This document shows positions 9,155 through 17,438 of a stretch of DNA of 64,000 nucleotides, piece by piece; position 1 is the first letter of the stretch; each line of letters opens with the position of its first letter. Source of the stretch: Microbacterium aurugineum (GTDB lineage: Bacteria; Actinomycetota; Actinomycetes; Actinomycetales; Microbacteriaceae); NCBI RefSeq assembly GCF_023101205.1, contig NZ_CP078078.1:2179411-2243410 (forward strand), given 5' to 3'. The translations under genes were made by a program, and so were the position numbers. The notes beneath the pieces were generated by a model, which was given only the letters and a program-made list of their open reading frames with translations, searched no databases and was not told the DNA's origin.

Positions 9155-9709
9155 TCACGCCGTGTCGAACTCGTCTCCGCCCGCCTGCGCGTCGCGATGC
9201 GCCAGGATCTGCCCGACCTCGATCTGGTCGGCGAGAGTCTCATGGACCAGCGTCACGTTCGGTACGTTCGCGAGACGCATCGGCGCGTCGACGCCGTTCG
9301 ACAGGGTGATCGTGCCCGCACCCCACACGCGCTGCAGCGGCCCGCGTCGGACGGCGATCGTGTAGCCGCGAGCGTGGGACATCTCCCGGCGTCGACGGGC
9401 ACCGACGCCGTGGTGGGCGATGACACGTCGCGTGGTGACCGTCGTGCTCCGCGAGTACCAGACGATGAACGGCAGCACCACGGCGAGAAGCACCAGCGCG
9501 CCCGCCGCGGAGAGCAGCATCCAGTCCTCATACCCCGCCGGGAGGTTGCCGTAGAAGTAGGCCGTCGCGCCGAATGTCGCGATGAGGACGAGTGCAGACC
9601 AGAACAGTCGACGGGCATGGCCCCGGAAGCGTGCGATCAGCAACTCCTCCGAAGGCGTGCCGGGCGGCGGCATCAGAGGCCGTCCGCCGAGCGTCACAGG
9701 CTGGGTCAC
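9155..9709 (-). CDS. PH-domain (bPH2-like) membrane protein
   Basis: 184 aa from a GTG at 9709. Two adjacent transmembrane helices at about residues 35-53 and 62-84 are followed by a bacterial pleckstrin-homology-like domain (STTVTTRRVIAHHGVGARRRREMSHARGYTIAVRRGPLQRVWGAG, split here by description). The pattern T-T-R-R-V followed by a basic strand is typical of DUF304/bPH2 proteins. Its position between birA and purK is conserved in many actinobacteria (from memory, Rv3278c). Function unknown; location is the cytoplasmic membrane. Confidence 0.8.
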   Translation of the reverse strand: MTQPVTLGGRPLMPPPGTPSEELLIARFRGHARRLFWSALVLIATFGATAYFYGNLPAGYEDWMLLSAAGALVLLAVVLPFIVWYSRSTTVTTRRVIAHHGVGARRRREMSHARGYTIAVRRGPLQRVWGAGTITLSNGVDAPMRLANVPNVTLVHETLADQIEVGQILAHRDAQAGGDEFDTA

Positions 9710-9721
9710 CCCACCATTGTG
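9710..9721 (-). promoter_or_regulatory. Leaderless -10 box (CACAAT)
   Basis: CACAAT at 9721-9716, six bases (GGTGGG), then the GTG at 9709. Confidence 0.5.
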
Positions 9722-9759
9722 CCTGTGATCCCCGACAAGCCCGTGTGTGCCTCGGCGTG

Positions 9760-10539
9760 TCAGTTTCCCGCAGGACGCACGTGCACGACGTCACCGGCGG
9801 ATATCGCGTGCTCCACGCCCTCGGAGACGACCAGCAGCCGTCCTTCCGCATCGAGGCCGATGGCCGTGCCTTCCTGCGTGCGATCGCCCGGCATCGACAC
9901 CCGGATCGCCTGCCCGACAGTCGCGCATCGTTCGGTGACGGCACCGTGGGCGCCGCTCGCGACGGCGTCTCCGGCGGCGGCGACGAGGTCCGTGAGCCGG
10001 GTGTCGAGCGCCGTCACGTAGGTGGCGAGCAGCCGATCCTCGTCGACGTCGACGCCCTGCGCCGCGAACGATGTCGCCGTGGCGACGGGAAGCTGCTCCA
10101 CCGTCATCGCCGTGTTCACTCCGGCGCCGACGATGATGGCGTCCGACGCCGCCTCAGCGAGGATTCCGCAGATCTTCCGGCCGTCGACGAGCACGTCGTT
10201 CGGCCACTTCACCGCGACCTCCTCGTCCGGGAGCTGCGCGGCCACGGCCTCCGCCATCGCCAGTCCCGCGAGCAGCGGTATCCAGCCCCGCGACGCCGGT
10301 TCCGCCGGAAGAGCGCGCAACAGCACGGAAACCGCAAGGGCTGAACCATGCGGCGCCACCCAGGTCCGATCGAGCCGCCCGCGACCCGCGGTCTGGTCGT
10401 GCGTCGCCAGGACCGAGAGGTGCGGCCAGCCGTCCGCGTCGTGCGCATGCCCGCGAAGGTCGGCGTTGGTCGACCCCGTTCGCGCCACCAGTTCCAGGCG
10501 CGGCACGATCGCGGTGGAGCGCGGGAACCCGATGCTCAT
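9760..10539 (-). CDS. birA: Biotin--[acetyl-CoA-carboxylase] ligase
   Basis: 259 aa. The ligase core is complete: ARTGSTNADL near residue 20, QTAGRGRLDRTW (biotinyl-5'-AMP loop, residues about 50-60), VKWPNDVLVDGRKICGIL, and GAGVN. There is no N-terminal helix-turn-helix, so it is a monofunctional (group I) ligase that attaches biotin to carboxylase BCCP domains and does not repress transcription. Its ATG overlaps the stop of the upstream CDP-glycerol transferase gene by ATGA (10536-10539), so both are cotranslated. A short C-terminal domain is present, as usual for the family. Confidence 0.95.
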   Translation of the reverse strand: MSIGFPRSTAIVPRLELVARTGSTNADLRGHAHDADGWPHLSVLATHDQTAGRGRLDRTWVAPHGSALAVSVLLRALPAEPASRGWIPLLAGLAMAEAVAAQLPDEEVAVKWPNDVLVDGRKICGILAEAASDAIIVGAGVNTAMTVEQLPVATATSFAAQGVDVDEDRLLATYVTALDTRLTDLVAAAGDAVASGAHGAVTERCATVGQAIRVSMPGDRTQEGTAIGLDAEGRLLVVSEGVEHAISAGDVVHVRPAGN

Positions 10540-11819
10540 GCGTCCTCTTCGTCGGCTTCTTCGTCGTCGTCATCCTCGTCTTCGCGGACCGCCCCCACCT
10601 CGTGGGCCTGCCACCGTTCCCACTCCTGCATCAGCCCGTCCACGGCGGCATGGAACTTCGCGGTCGCCACCCCCTGTGTGGTGTCGCCGAAGTAGTGCTG
10701 CACCCACATCCGCAGTCGGGCGATCGCCGCCTCATCGACCCGCACGCGCTCGATCTCGGCGACGACGTCCGCCGCCGACTCGGCGGTCAGCCACTCGCAG
10801 TCGGACAGATAGCCCTGCGTGTCGACAGAGGCCTGGTCGTCCGTGGGGCGCGTGATCATCAGCGGCTTCCCCGCCGCGAGCCGGTCGTAGACCATGGCGG
10901 AGATGTCGACGATCGCGACGTCCGCGGCGGTGAGCTGCCATCCGAGCTCGGGGCCGTCGTCGTAGACGTGCTGGGCGCGCGGGTCCGCGGCGTTCGCTGC
11001 AGCGATAGCCGCGATGATCCGTCGATGCGCGGCGCCGTAGGCCTCATCGACGACGCCACTGCGGGGATGCGGACGATAGATCACCCGGTGCTGTCCGGTG
11101 GCGAGCAGGCGGGCCACGAGGGTTTCGCCGTGCGATGCGATCGATCCGTAGTGCGCGCTGGGCCGGTCGCCCTCCCACGTGGGGGCGTACAGCACGACCG
11201 TACGGTCATCGGGGACGAAGGGCAGCGTGCCGGAGTAGTGATCGGCCTGAGGGCGCCCGATCTCGATCGTGCGGCGATCAACGTCGTAGTCCCAGAGCGT
11301 CCGCGAGAGGCGGTCCCGCGCGGCCTGACCGGCCACGAACGCATAGTCGTACGCCTTGTACTGGTTCGTGGTCATGTACATCTTGTCGGACTCGCCGTGG
11401 TTGATGAACACGTGCCACCGCCGCCCGTAACGGAACATCTGGAAGTTGCGGGTGTTCTGGTTGACGTACAGCACGATGCGGATGTCCTGCGTCGCGATGA
11501 AGCGCTCGAGATCGCGGACCTTCGGCACGAACGCGACCGGAGGCGAGGCCTCGTCCAGGAGCTTCTCGGTGCCCGTCGCCTGCCGCGAGAGCACGACGAC
11601 CGGCCAGCGGCGGGCGAGCTCCGCGAGCGGACGATACCACTGCCGCATCTGGTACATGTTGACCGCACCGTCGGCGAAGTACACCGCCACTTTGAAGTGC
11701 CCCGCCGGATACGGCTCGGTTTCGGCGAGGCGACGACGCACCCGCTGGACGGCGGTCCGGGATGCGAGCGCCCGCTTCAGCAGACGGTACGCCTTCTTCG
11801 CGTCAGACAGTGCACCCAT
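10536..11819 (-). CDS. CDP-glycerol:polyglycerophosphate glycerophosphotransferase family protein (1)
   Basis: 427 aa from the ATG at 11819. Family marks are HVFINHGESDKMYMTTNQYKAYD, YAPTWEGDRPSAHYGSI, VIYRPHPRSGV, and VAIVDISAMVYDRLAAGKPLM. The histidines in NHGES and RPHPRSG correspond to the catalytic pair of TagF-type enzymes. The product probably polymerises or decorates a polyol-phosphate wall polymer on the cytoplasmic face. The C-terminal tail is strongly acidic (REDEDDDDEEADEEDA). An ATG 22 codons upstream also exists, but the chosen start has a TACTCT box six bases away. It is upstream of and coupled to birA, an odd functional pairing. Confidence 0.82.
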   Translation of the reverse strand: MGALSDAKKAYRLLKRALASRTAVQRVRRRLAETEPYPAGHFKVAVYFADGAVNMYQMRQWYRPLAELARRWPVVVLSRQATGTEKLLDEASPPVAFVPKVRDLERFIATQDIRIVLYVNQNTRNFQMFRYGRRWHVFINHGESDKMYMTTNQYKAYDYAFVAGQAARDRLSRTLWDYDVDRRTIEIGRPQADHYSGTLPFVPDDRTVVLYAPTWEGDRPSAHYGSIASHGETLVARLLATGQHRVIYRPHPRSGVVDEAYGAAHRRIIAAIAAANAADPRAQHVYDDGPELGWQLTAADVAIVDISAMVYDRLAAGKPLMITRPTDDQASVDTQGYLSDCEWLTAESAADVVAEIERVRVDEAAIARLRMWVQHYFGDTTQGVATAKFHAAVDGLMQEWERWQAHEVGAVREDEDDDDEEADEEDA

Positions 11820-11831
11820 CCCTCCAGAGTA
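11820..11831 (-). promoter_or_regulatory. Leaderless -10 box (TACTCT)
   Basis: TACTCT at 11831-11826, then GGAGGG and the ATG at 11819. The GGAGG is only one base from the ATG, too close to act as a normal ribosome-binding site, so leaderless initiation is favoured. Confidence 0.6.
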
Positions 11832-11923
11832 GTTCGTCCACGCGGGGTGCCCCGGCCTGTGGACGATCCGGGATGCGACGCGCATGACGGCTTCCCCTCA
11901 GGCAAAGCCGGAAGCCGCCGTGA

Positions 11924-11935
11924 CATGATCGTCAT
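11924..11935 (+). promoter_or_regulatory. Leaderless -10 box (CATGAT)
   Basis: CATGAT at 11924-11929, six bases, then the GTG at 11936. It is divergent from the opposite-strand box about 100 nt away. Confidence 0.45.
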
Positions 11936-13009
11936 GTGCCAGCCGATGAGTCAGCCGCTCCCCTGCCCGGGGTGTCCTTCGTGATGCCGGTGCTCAACGA
12001 ACACGCCTACCTGGAGCACGCGGTCGAGTCCGTGCTCGCTCAAGACGTCGATGTGCCCACGGAGCTCGTGCTGGCTCTCGGTCCCTCCACCGATGGGACG
12101 ACGGAGCTGGCCCAGCGGCTCGCAGAGACGGACGAGCGCATCCGGCTCGTCGGCAACCCGGCTGCGCACATCCCCGTGGGGCTGAACGCCGCCATCCGCG
12201 CCAGCCGCTACGCGACGATCGTCCGCGTCGACGCGCACTCCGAACTCTCCCCCGGCTACGCCGCCCGAGCGCTGGCCACGCTGGAACGCACGGCGTCGGC
12301 CAACGTCGGCGGTGTCATGCACGCCGAAGGGCGTACGCCGTTCCAGAAATCCGTCGCACGCCTCTACAACTCCCCCGTCGGACTCGGCGGAGGCGCCTAC
12401 CACGGAAGCTCGCAGGAGGGCGAGGCCGAGTCGGCCTACCTCGGCGTCATGCGCCGTCAGGTTCTCGATGAGGTGGGTCTCTTCGACGAGACGATCCGGC
12501 GCGGCGAGGACTGGGAGCTCAACCTCCGCATCCGACAGGCCGGTCACCGCGTCTGGTTCGATCCCGACCTGTCCGTCACCTACTGGCCCCGGGAGAGCTG
12601 GACGCGGCTGGCGCGGCAGTTCCGCGCGACGGGCGCCTGGCGGGGTGAGCTTGTGCGACGCTTCGGGCGACGCAACGGCCTCCGCTATTTCGCTCCCCCC
12701 GCGCTCGTGCTCGTGGCCGCGCTCGCCCTCGTCCTGGGGGCGCTCCAGCTGGCAGGAGTCATCACCGTCACGGTCTCCTGGGTCGCCTCGATCCTCGTCT
12801 ACGGGCCACTCGCCCTGTACGTGTTGCTGGTGATGGGCGTCGCTCTCGCGCCCGGCGGCGGCGGTGCGCGCCAACGGCTGTGGACTCTGCTCGTCCTGCC
12901 CACGATGCACCTCTCGTGGGGCATCGGGTTCCTCGGCGGCGTGCTCCGAGGCGCTCGGGACACCGTGGATGCTTCGCGCTTAGGCACCCGGAACACGCCA
13001 CTCCCCTGA
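11936..13009 (+). CDS. Family 2 glycosyltransferase with C-terminal membrane helices
   Basis: 357 aa from GTG. The GT-A fold is clear: VSFVMPVLNEHAYLEHAVES at the N-terminus, IVRVDAHSELSPGY (metal-binding DxD-like DAH), and GEDWELNLRIRQAGHRVWFDP (the ED acceptor/base motif). After residue 250 there are two or three hydrophobic helices near 250-315. This resembles succinoglycan/ExoA-like GT2 proteins. It probably adds sugar to a lipid-linked envelope glycan at the inner membrane face. It lies between CDP-glycerol transferase genes and is transcribed oppositely, so it is part of the same island but separately promoted. Confidence 0.85.
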   Translation: MPADESAAPLPGVSFVMPVLNEHAYLEHAVESVLAQDVDVPTELVLALGPSTDGTTELAQRLAETDERIRLVGNPAAHIPVGLNAAIRASRYATIVRVDAHSELSPGYAARALATLERTASANVGGVMHAEGRTPFQKSVARLYNSPVGLGGGAYHGSSQEGEAESAYLGVMRRQVLDEVGLFDETIRRGEDWELNLRIRQAGHRVWFDPDLSVTYWPRESWTRLARQFRATGAWRGELVRRFGRRNGLRYFAPPALVLVAALALVLGALQLAGVITVTVSWVASILVYGPLALYVLLVMGVALAPGGGGARQRLWTLLVLPTMHLSWGIGFLGGVLRGARDTVDASRLGTRNTPLP

Positions 13010-13027
13010 GACGGGTGAGCGGCCGGA

Positions 13028-14464
13028 TCAGGGTGTGACGAAACCGAGGTCCAGGATGCGATCGACCACCCGCTCGGCGGCACGGCCGTCGTCGCGGGAG
13101 TTGAACTGTCGTCGCCACGCCGTATAGCGCTCGGCGAACGCGGCTTCGTGTTCCGGGTCTTCGAGCGCCGCGGCCAGTTCCTCCTGGGTACGCACCAGCG
13201 GACCCGGGGCCCGCTCCGCGAGGTCGAAGTAGAAACCTCGCAACTGACCGCGATAGTGATCGAGATCCGGTACCAGGAAGTACATCGGCTTGCCCGTGAC
13301 GCTGAAGTCGAACATCACCGAGGAGTAGTCGGTGATCAGCGCGTCCGCAGCGAGCAGCAGACGCGCGGTCTCCGGGTAGCCCGTCACGTCGATCACGCGC
13401 GCTCCGGCACGGTCTCGTCCTTGTTCCAGCGTCCGCGAGTGCCCACGCACGAGCACCACGGCATTCACCTCCCGGGCGAGACGCTCCGCATCCACGAAAT
13501 CGACCATCTCCGCGCGATCGTCACGCCAGGTCGGGGCATACAGAAGCACCCGCTCCTCGGGCTCGATGCCCAGATCCTTGCGGATCGCGGCGGGATCCCC
13601 CGTGATCAGCGCGTCGTTCCGGGGATACCCCTCCACCCAGATCGGTCGTCCGAAGAACGCATATGCCTTGCGGAGTATGCGTTCGGAGTACGTGTTCTGA
13701 GCCAGCAGCACGTCCCATCGACGCGATTCCTTCACGACGGCGGCCATCCGACGCGGATCGAAACCGGGACGGTGCAGCGCGAGGCGCTTCAACGGCGTCC
13801 CGTGCCAGGTCTGCACGACCTTCTGTCCGGGTTTGCGCGCGAAACGACGGCGCAGCCAGTCGTTCACGACGAGGAGCCGGGCAGCGCCCCGCGCGTGCCA
13901 CCACTGCGGGCTTCCTTCGACGACCGCGATCGCCCCGTCCGGCACCTCGACGGAGAGGTCGACGACGCTCCAGTAGCGCCGCACACCGGGCGCCCTCGCT
14001 GCGAGCTCCCGGTCGATCGCCCGCGGATTGCAGCCCACGCTGCGGCCGTAGAAGCTCTCGAAGAAGACCGCGTTCTCGGTGCCGCCGGACTGCGCGACGT
14101 ACCGCTCCTCGAGGGTCGATCGTCCCTCGGCGGTCTCGTACACGGGGTCGATCGGCGGTGCGATGCGGACAGCGCTCCCGGTGACGGCGACGCGTACACC
14201 GCGGAGGACGACGGGATCGATGTGCAGAGCGTCGAGGTCGGCGTCCGCGATCTGCAGTTCATACGCGCCGGAGGGAAGCGGAAGCGAAGGCCCGCCCCAC
14301 CGCGAGGCCTCCAAGGCGAACGTGGCCTTCCAGGTCTTGCCTCCTCCGCTGACGCGAGCCTCCACCCGCGCCCGCGGTCCGACGAGCGCCGCCGTGGCCG
14401 GACACTGACCGGTCCCTGCGATGACCAGCGTCTCTGCCACGTCATCGATGCGGGCCGTTGTCAT
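13028..14464 (-). CDS. CDP-glycerol glycerophosphotransferase family protein (2)
   Basis: 478 aa from the ATG at 14464, which overlaps the preceding stop (ATGA 14461-14464) and has AAGGGAG upstream. The first ~120 residues form a beta-rich non-catalytic domain; the transferase part carries VVQTWHGTPLKRLALHRPG, LLYAPTWRDDRAE, VVLVRGHSRTL, and ALITDYSSVMFDFSVTGKP. These are textbook TagB/TagF motifs including the HGTP His and the DYSS loop. It likely transfers glycerol-phosphate or another polyol-phosphate to a wall polymer. Coupled to the next paralogue, so both probably act on the same chain, one as primase and one as polymerase (inference). Confidence 0.9.
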   Translation of the reverse strand: MTTARIDDVAETLVIAGTGQCPATAALVGPRARVEARVSGGGKTWKATFALEASRWGGPSLPLPSGAYELQIADADLDALHIDPVVLRGVRVAVTGSAVRIAPPIDPVYETAEGRSTLEERYVAQSGGTENAVFFESFYGRSVGCNPRAIDRELAARAPGVRRYWSVVDLSVEVPDGAIAVVEGSPQWWHARGAARLLVVNDWLRRRFARKPGQKVVQTWHGTPLKRLALHRPGFDPRRMAAVVKESRRWDVLLAQNTYSERILRKAYAFFGRPIWVEGYPRNDALITGDPAAIRKDLGIEPEERVLLYAPTWRDDRAEMVDFVDAERLAREVNAVVLVRGHSRTLEQGRDRAGARVIDVTGYPETARLLLAADALITDYSSVMFDFSVTGKPMYFLVPDLDHYRGQLRGFYFDLAERAPGPLVRTQEELAAALEDPEHEAAFAERYTAWRRQFNSRDDGRAAERVVDRILDLGFVTP

Positions 14465-15714
14465 ACTGCTCCCTTCGGCGCGGGGATCCCCCGTGCGCGG
14501 ATCACGCGGTACACGCGCTCCGTGTTGCGACCGTCCCGATGCGCATGCATCGTCGCGCTGAGCGTAGCGGAACGTGCCGACGCCGCGTCGTACGAGTCGG
14601 CATCGGACAGGAGGTGCTCGAGCTGCGTGAGAAGCGACGGCCAGTCCGCGGCCGTCGCGGAGCCGGCGACCTCCTCGAACCGACCGTAGAAGCCTCGAGT
14701 GCGCGCATACTCCGCCGCGTCCGGGGCCAGGAAGAGCACCGGCATCCTCAGCAGTCCGACGTCGTACGCGAGCGAAGAGTAGTCGGTGACCAGCACATCC
14801 ACGGCGGCGAGCGCAGGCGTCACATCGGCCAGGACGGACGCGCCGAGCGCGCGGACCCTCCGGCTCGGCAGCGGTGGCACATAGCCCCCCGCTCCCAGAG
14901 GGTGCGACCTCACGAGCAGCACCACGTTCTGCTCTTCGAGGAGGCGGAGGATCAAGACCCACTCCGTGGCGGACGGCACCGCCGGATCGGGCGCTCCGTC
15001 ACGCCAGGTCGGCGCATACAGGATCGTCCGCGCCCCCTCCGGGATCTCCCCGACGACGCGGTGGACAAGCCCGGAGGCCGCGTTCCGACGCTCCTCACCC
15101 GAGCCGGCGGAGAGCACATCGACGCGCGGCTCACCGGTCACGACCACCCGATCGTCCCCGAGACCGAATGCCGATTCCAATCGCCCCCTGGCACGGGTCG
15201 AAGCCGCCGGCAGCACGCGGATCCGCTGGGCGGTCGCACGGTACAGGAGGGCGATCACCCGGCGTAGAAGGGGTGCTCCGGGAACCTTCGGCACCTGCGT
15301 CGTGGCCGGCGAATCCAGTCCGATCCTTTTCAGCGGGATCCCGTGCCAGAGCTGGACGACGAAAGCGCCGCCGACGGCGTAGCGGTTGACGTCGCCGAGG
15401 CCGTGCGTCACGACGAGGACACCCGCTCCGGCTGTCGCCCACCAGCCGCGCAGACCGTTCTTCCGGACGAAGCGGATGCCGAGAGCGGTCGCCTCCCGCT
15501 CCTCGCGCGCGGACCCGGTGAGCCACAGGGTCTCGTGGCCGAGCGAAGAAGCGTAGTGGTACAGGGCGAGGGCTCCGTCGCCGATGCCTGCGCCGCAGCC
15601 GAACACCCAGCGTCGCCCTCGCGGGACGAGGAAGGTGCCGAGGCGCCCGACGGCGTACAACGGGATCCGGAGCAGCTTGGCCGCGTTGCCGGAGCCGAAA
15701 GAGAAGGACGCCAC
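14461..15714 (-). CDS. CDP-glycerol glycerophosphotransferase family protein (3)
   Basis: 417 aa from a GTG at 15714. Motifs: VVQLWHGIPLKRIGLDSPA, TILYAPTWRDGAPD, VLLVRSHPLGAGGY, and VLVTDYSSLAYDVGLLRMPVLFLAP. It shows the same catalytic pattern as its downstream neighbour, without the extra N-terminal beta domain. The N-terminus has a Rossmann-like GxGxxxGD segment. First gene of a two-gene operon. The start is unusual: a TAGGCT box six bases upstream gives a leaderless transcript, and an inverted repeat spans the start (see the separate entry). The polyol transferred cannot be told from sequence. Confidence 0.9.
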   Translation of the reverse strand: MASFSFGSGNAAKLLRIPLYAVGRLGTFLVPRGRRWVFGCGAGIGDGALALYHYASSLGHETLWLTGSAREEREATALGIRFVRKNGLRGWWATAGAGVLVVTHGLGDVNRYAVGGAFVVQLWHGIPLKRIGLDSPATTQVPKVPGAPLLRRVIALLYRATAQRIRVLPAASTRARGRLESAFGLGDDRVVVTGEPRVDVLSAGSGEERRNAASGLVHRVVGEIPEGARTILYAPTWRDGAPDPAVPSATEWVLILRLLEEQNVVLLVRSHPLGAGGYVPPLPSRRVRALGASVLADVTPALAAVDVLVTDYSSLAYDVGLLRMPVLFLAPDAAEYARTRGFYGRFEEVAGSATAADWPSLLTQLEHLLSDADSYDAASARSATLSATMHAHRDGRNTERVYRVIRARGIPAPKGAV

Positions 15715-15748
15715 CTCGCGAGCCTATCGCGGGGCGGCGTCCTTCTCT
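15700..15748 (-). terminator. Inverted repeat overlapping the start of the CDP-glycerol transferase gene
   Basis: AGAGAAGGACGCC (15700-15712) and its exact complement (15736-15748) form a 13-bp stem with a 23-nt loop, just downstream of the htrA stop. The left arm covers the first codons after the GTG at 15714. It probably terminates htrA transcripts and would hide the start in any read-through mRNA. Confidence 0.55.
15715..15726 (-). promoter_or_regulatory. Leaderless -10 box (TAGGCT)
   Basis: TAGGCT at 15726-15721, six bases, then the GTG at 15714. It sits within the loop of the surrounding inverted repeat. Confidence 0.55.
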
Positions 15749-15762
15749 GTGAGACCGGGGAC

Positions 15763-17340
15763 TCAGCCGGCGAGTTCGCCGAGCGTCACCTCGATGTCGT
15801 AGGACTTGCCGCCACGGACGTAGGTGACCTGGGCATCGCTGCCGGCCGCCGCCGCGCGGACCTGCGCCGTGAGGTCGGTCGCGCTGGTGATCGGAACCCC
15901 GTTGAACGAGGTGACGATGTCACCCTTCTCGATGCCGGCTGCCGCCGCAGCGCCGCCGTCGCTCGCCTCGGCGATGTACGCGCCGGCGACGGTCGCACCC
16001 TCGACGTTCGAGGCGTCCTGGACGGAGGCGCCGAGGAGGCCGTGCGTCGCTGCGCCATCGGCGATGATCTCGTCGGAGACCCGCTTCGCGATGTTCGACG
16101 GGATGGCGAAGCCGATGCCGATGGAACCGGAGTCCTCGGAGTTGCCCGAACTCGCGATCGCCACGTTGATGCCGATCAACTCGCCCTTGCTGTTGACGAG
16201 CGCACCACCGGAGTTGCCGTGGTTGATGGCGGCGTCGGTCTGGATCACGGCGATCGAGATGGAGTCGGATGTCTGCTGACCGGAGTTTCCGGGGATGTCG
16301 AACTGGAAGGGCCCCTGGCCCTGATCGGGAGACTGCTGCTCAGGAGCATCCTCGGAGGACGAGTCCGGCAGTGCCGACGACGCGATCTGGATGCTCCGGT
16401 TCAGTGCGCTGACGATGCCGGTGGTGACCGAGTTCGCCAGGCCGAGCGGGGCGCCGAGCGCGACCGTGGTGTCGCCGACGTTGAGCTTCGACGAATCGGC
16501 GAACTTCATGGGCGTGAGCCCCTTGGCGTCCTTCAGCTTGATCACGGCGAGGTCGTAGATCGGGTCGGTGCCCACGACCGTGGCTTCGTAGAGCTTCCCA
16601 TCCGAGGCGGTCACCCGGATCGCGGGATCGGCGACGGCTCCGCCCAGCGTCACCACGTGAGTGTTCGTGAGCACGTAGCCGTCGTCGCTGATGATGACAC
16701 CGGAGCCGCTTCCGGCCTCCTGGGAGCCCGCGACCTCGATGGTGACCACGGAGGGGAGGGCCGACGTCGCGACGGCGGTGGTCTCGTTGACCGACCCGGG
16801 GTTGTTGACCGTGACGGTCTGCGGCCCCGAGGCCGTGCCGGAGGACGGCGGGTTCTGAAGACCGTTCAGCAAGGCGCCGCCACCGAACCCGGCGACACCG
16901 CCGACGAGCGCGGCCGCGACGATGAATGCCGCGATCTTCGCGCCGCCTCGGGACTTCTGGTCTTTGGCCTTCGCCTCGCCGGGAAGCGTGTCCGCACCGA
17001 GGGGCTGCGTGGGCTGCGTGTAGGACGCGGCGGTGGGGATGCCGAACGCGGCACCCGGGGCCGTTGCCGTCGCGGAGTTCGCGGGGGCGGCGAAGACGTG
17101 CGGCACGGGCTCGACCACGGGCACCGCCGGCACCTGCGAGGTGAAGGTCGGCGGTACGACGTGTCCCTGGACGGGGGCGACGGGAGCCGGCGCGGAGGGA
17201 CCCGGCGAAACGGCGGACGGCGCGGTGGTGTCAGCGGCGGCCTCCGTCGCCGGCTGAGCGGCGACCTCTGCTGCCTCGGTGGACGGCACGGCGTCGTTCG
17301 ACGCGGGTACCGAGTGGTCCTGTGTGTTGTCTTCGTTCAT
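15763..17340 (-). CDS. HtrA/DegP-type membrane-anchored serine protease with PDZ domain
   Basis: 525 aa from the ATG at 17340, with GAAGGAG eight bases upstream. About 145 residues of Pro/Ala-rich cytoplasmic tail precede one transmembrane helix (IAAFIVAAALVGGVAGFGGG). The trypsin-like domain shows the triad as NTHVV (His), YDLAVIKL (Asp) and HGNSGGALVN (Ser). A PDZ domain fills the last ~95 residues (ASVQDASNVEGATVAGAY...GDIVTSFNG). A Ser/Gln/Pro-rich insertion interrupts the protease domain near residues 320-355. Likely extracytoplasmic quality control of envelope proteins. It is not next to sigE/rseA, unlike many actinobacterial htrA genes. Confidence 0.92.
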   Translation of the reverse strand: MNEDNTQDHSVPASNDAVPSTEAAEVAAQPATEAAADTTAPSAVSPGPSAPAPVAPVQGHVVPPTFTSQVPAVPVVEPVPHVFAAPANSATATAPGAAFGIPTAASYTQPTQPLGADTLPGEAKAKDQKSRGGAKIAAFIVAAALVGGVAGFGGGALLNGLQNPPSSGTASGPQTVTVNNPGSVNETTAVATSALPSVVTIEVAGSQEAGSGSGVIISDDGYVLTNTHVVTLGGAVADPAIRVTASDGKLYEATVVGTDPIYDLAVIKLKDAKGLTPMKFADSSKLNVGDTTVALGAPLGLANSVTTGIVSALNRSIQIASSALPDSSSEDAPEQQSPDQGQGPFQFDIPGNSGQQTSDSISIAVIQTDAAINHGNSGGALVNSKGELIGINVAIASSGNSEDSGSIGIGFAIPSNIAKRVSDEIIADGAATHGLLGASVQDASNVEGATVAGAYIAEASDGGAAAAAGIEKGDIVTSFNGVPITSATDLTAQVRAAAAGSDAQVTYVRGGKSYDIEVTLGELAG

Positions 17341-17425
17341 GGTGTGTGCTCCTTCAACGACCACTTCAGAATGACGCCTGTGTCTGTGCGTTCCTTATGT
17401 CGAAGATGAGTTTCAGCTATGGCCT

Positions 17426-17438
17426 TAGCCTGTTCTTC
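17426..17438 (+). promoter_or_regulatory. Leaderless -10 box (TAGCCT)
   Basis: TAGCCT at 17426-17431, seven bases, then the ATG at 17439. This decides the start; the open frame extends about 39 codons further upstream. Confidence 0.55.

Noticed and set aside
10536..11885. Earlier ATG at 11885 for the first CDP-glycerol transferase
   Set aside because: The extra 22 residues look non-coding and the TACTCT box lies inside them, six bases before the ATG at 11819.
17370..17394. Possible ECF sigma promoter (GGAAC ... CGTC) upstream of htrA
   Set aside because: The spacing between GGAAC and CGTC is 13 nt, about three short of the usual 16; no sigma gene nearby supports it.
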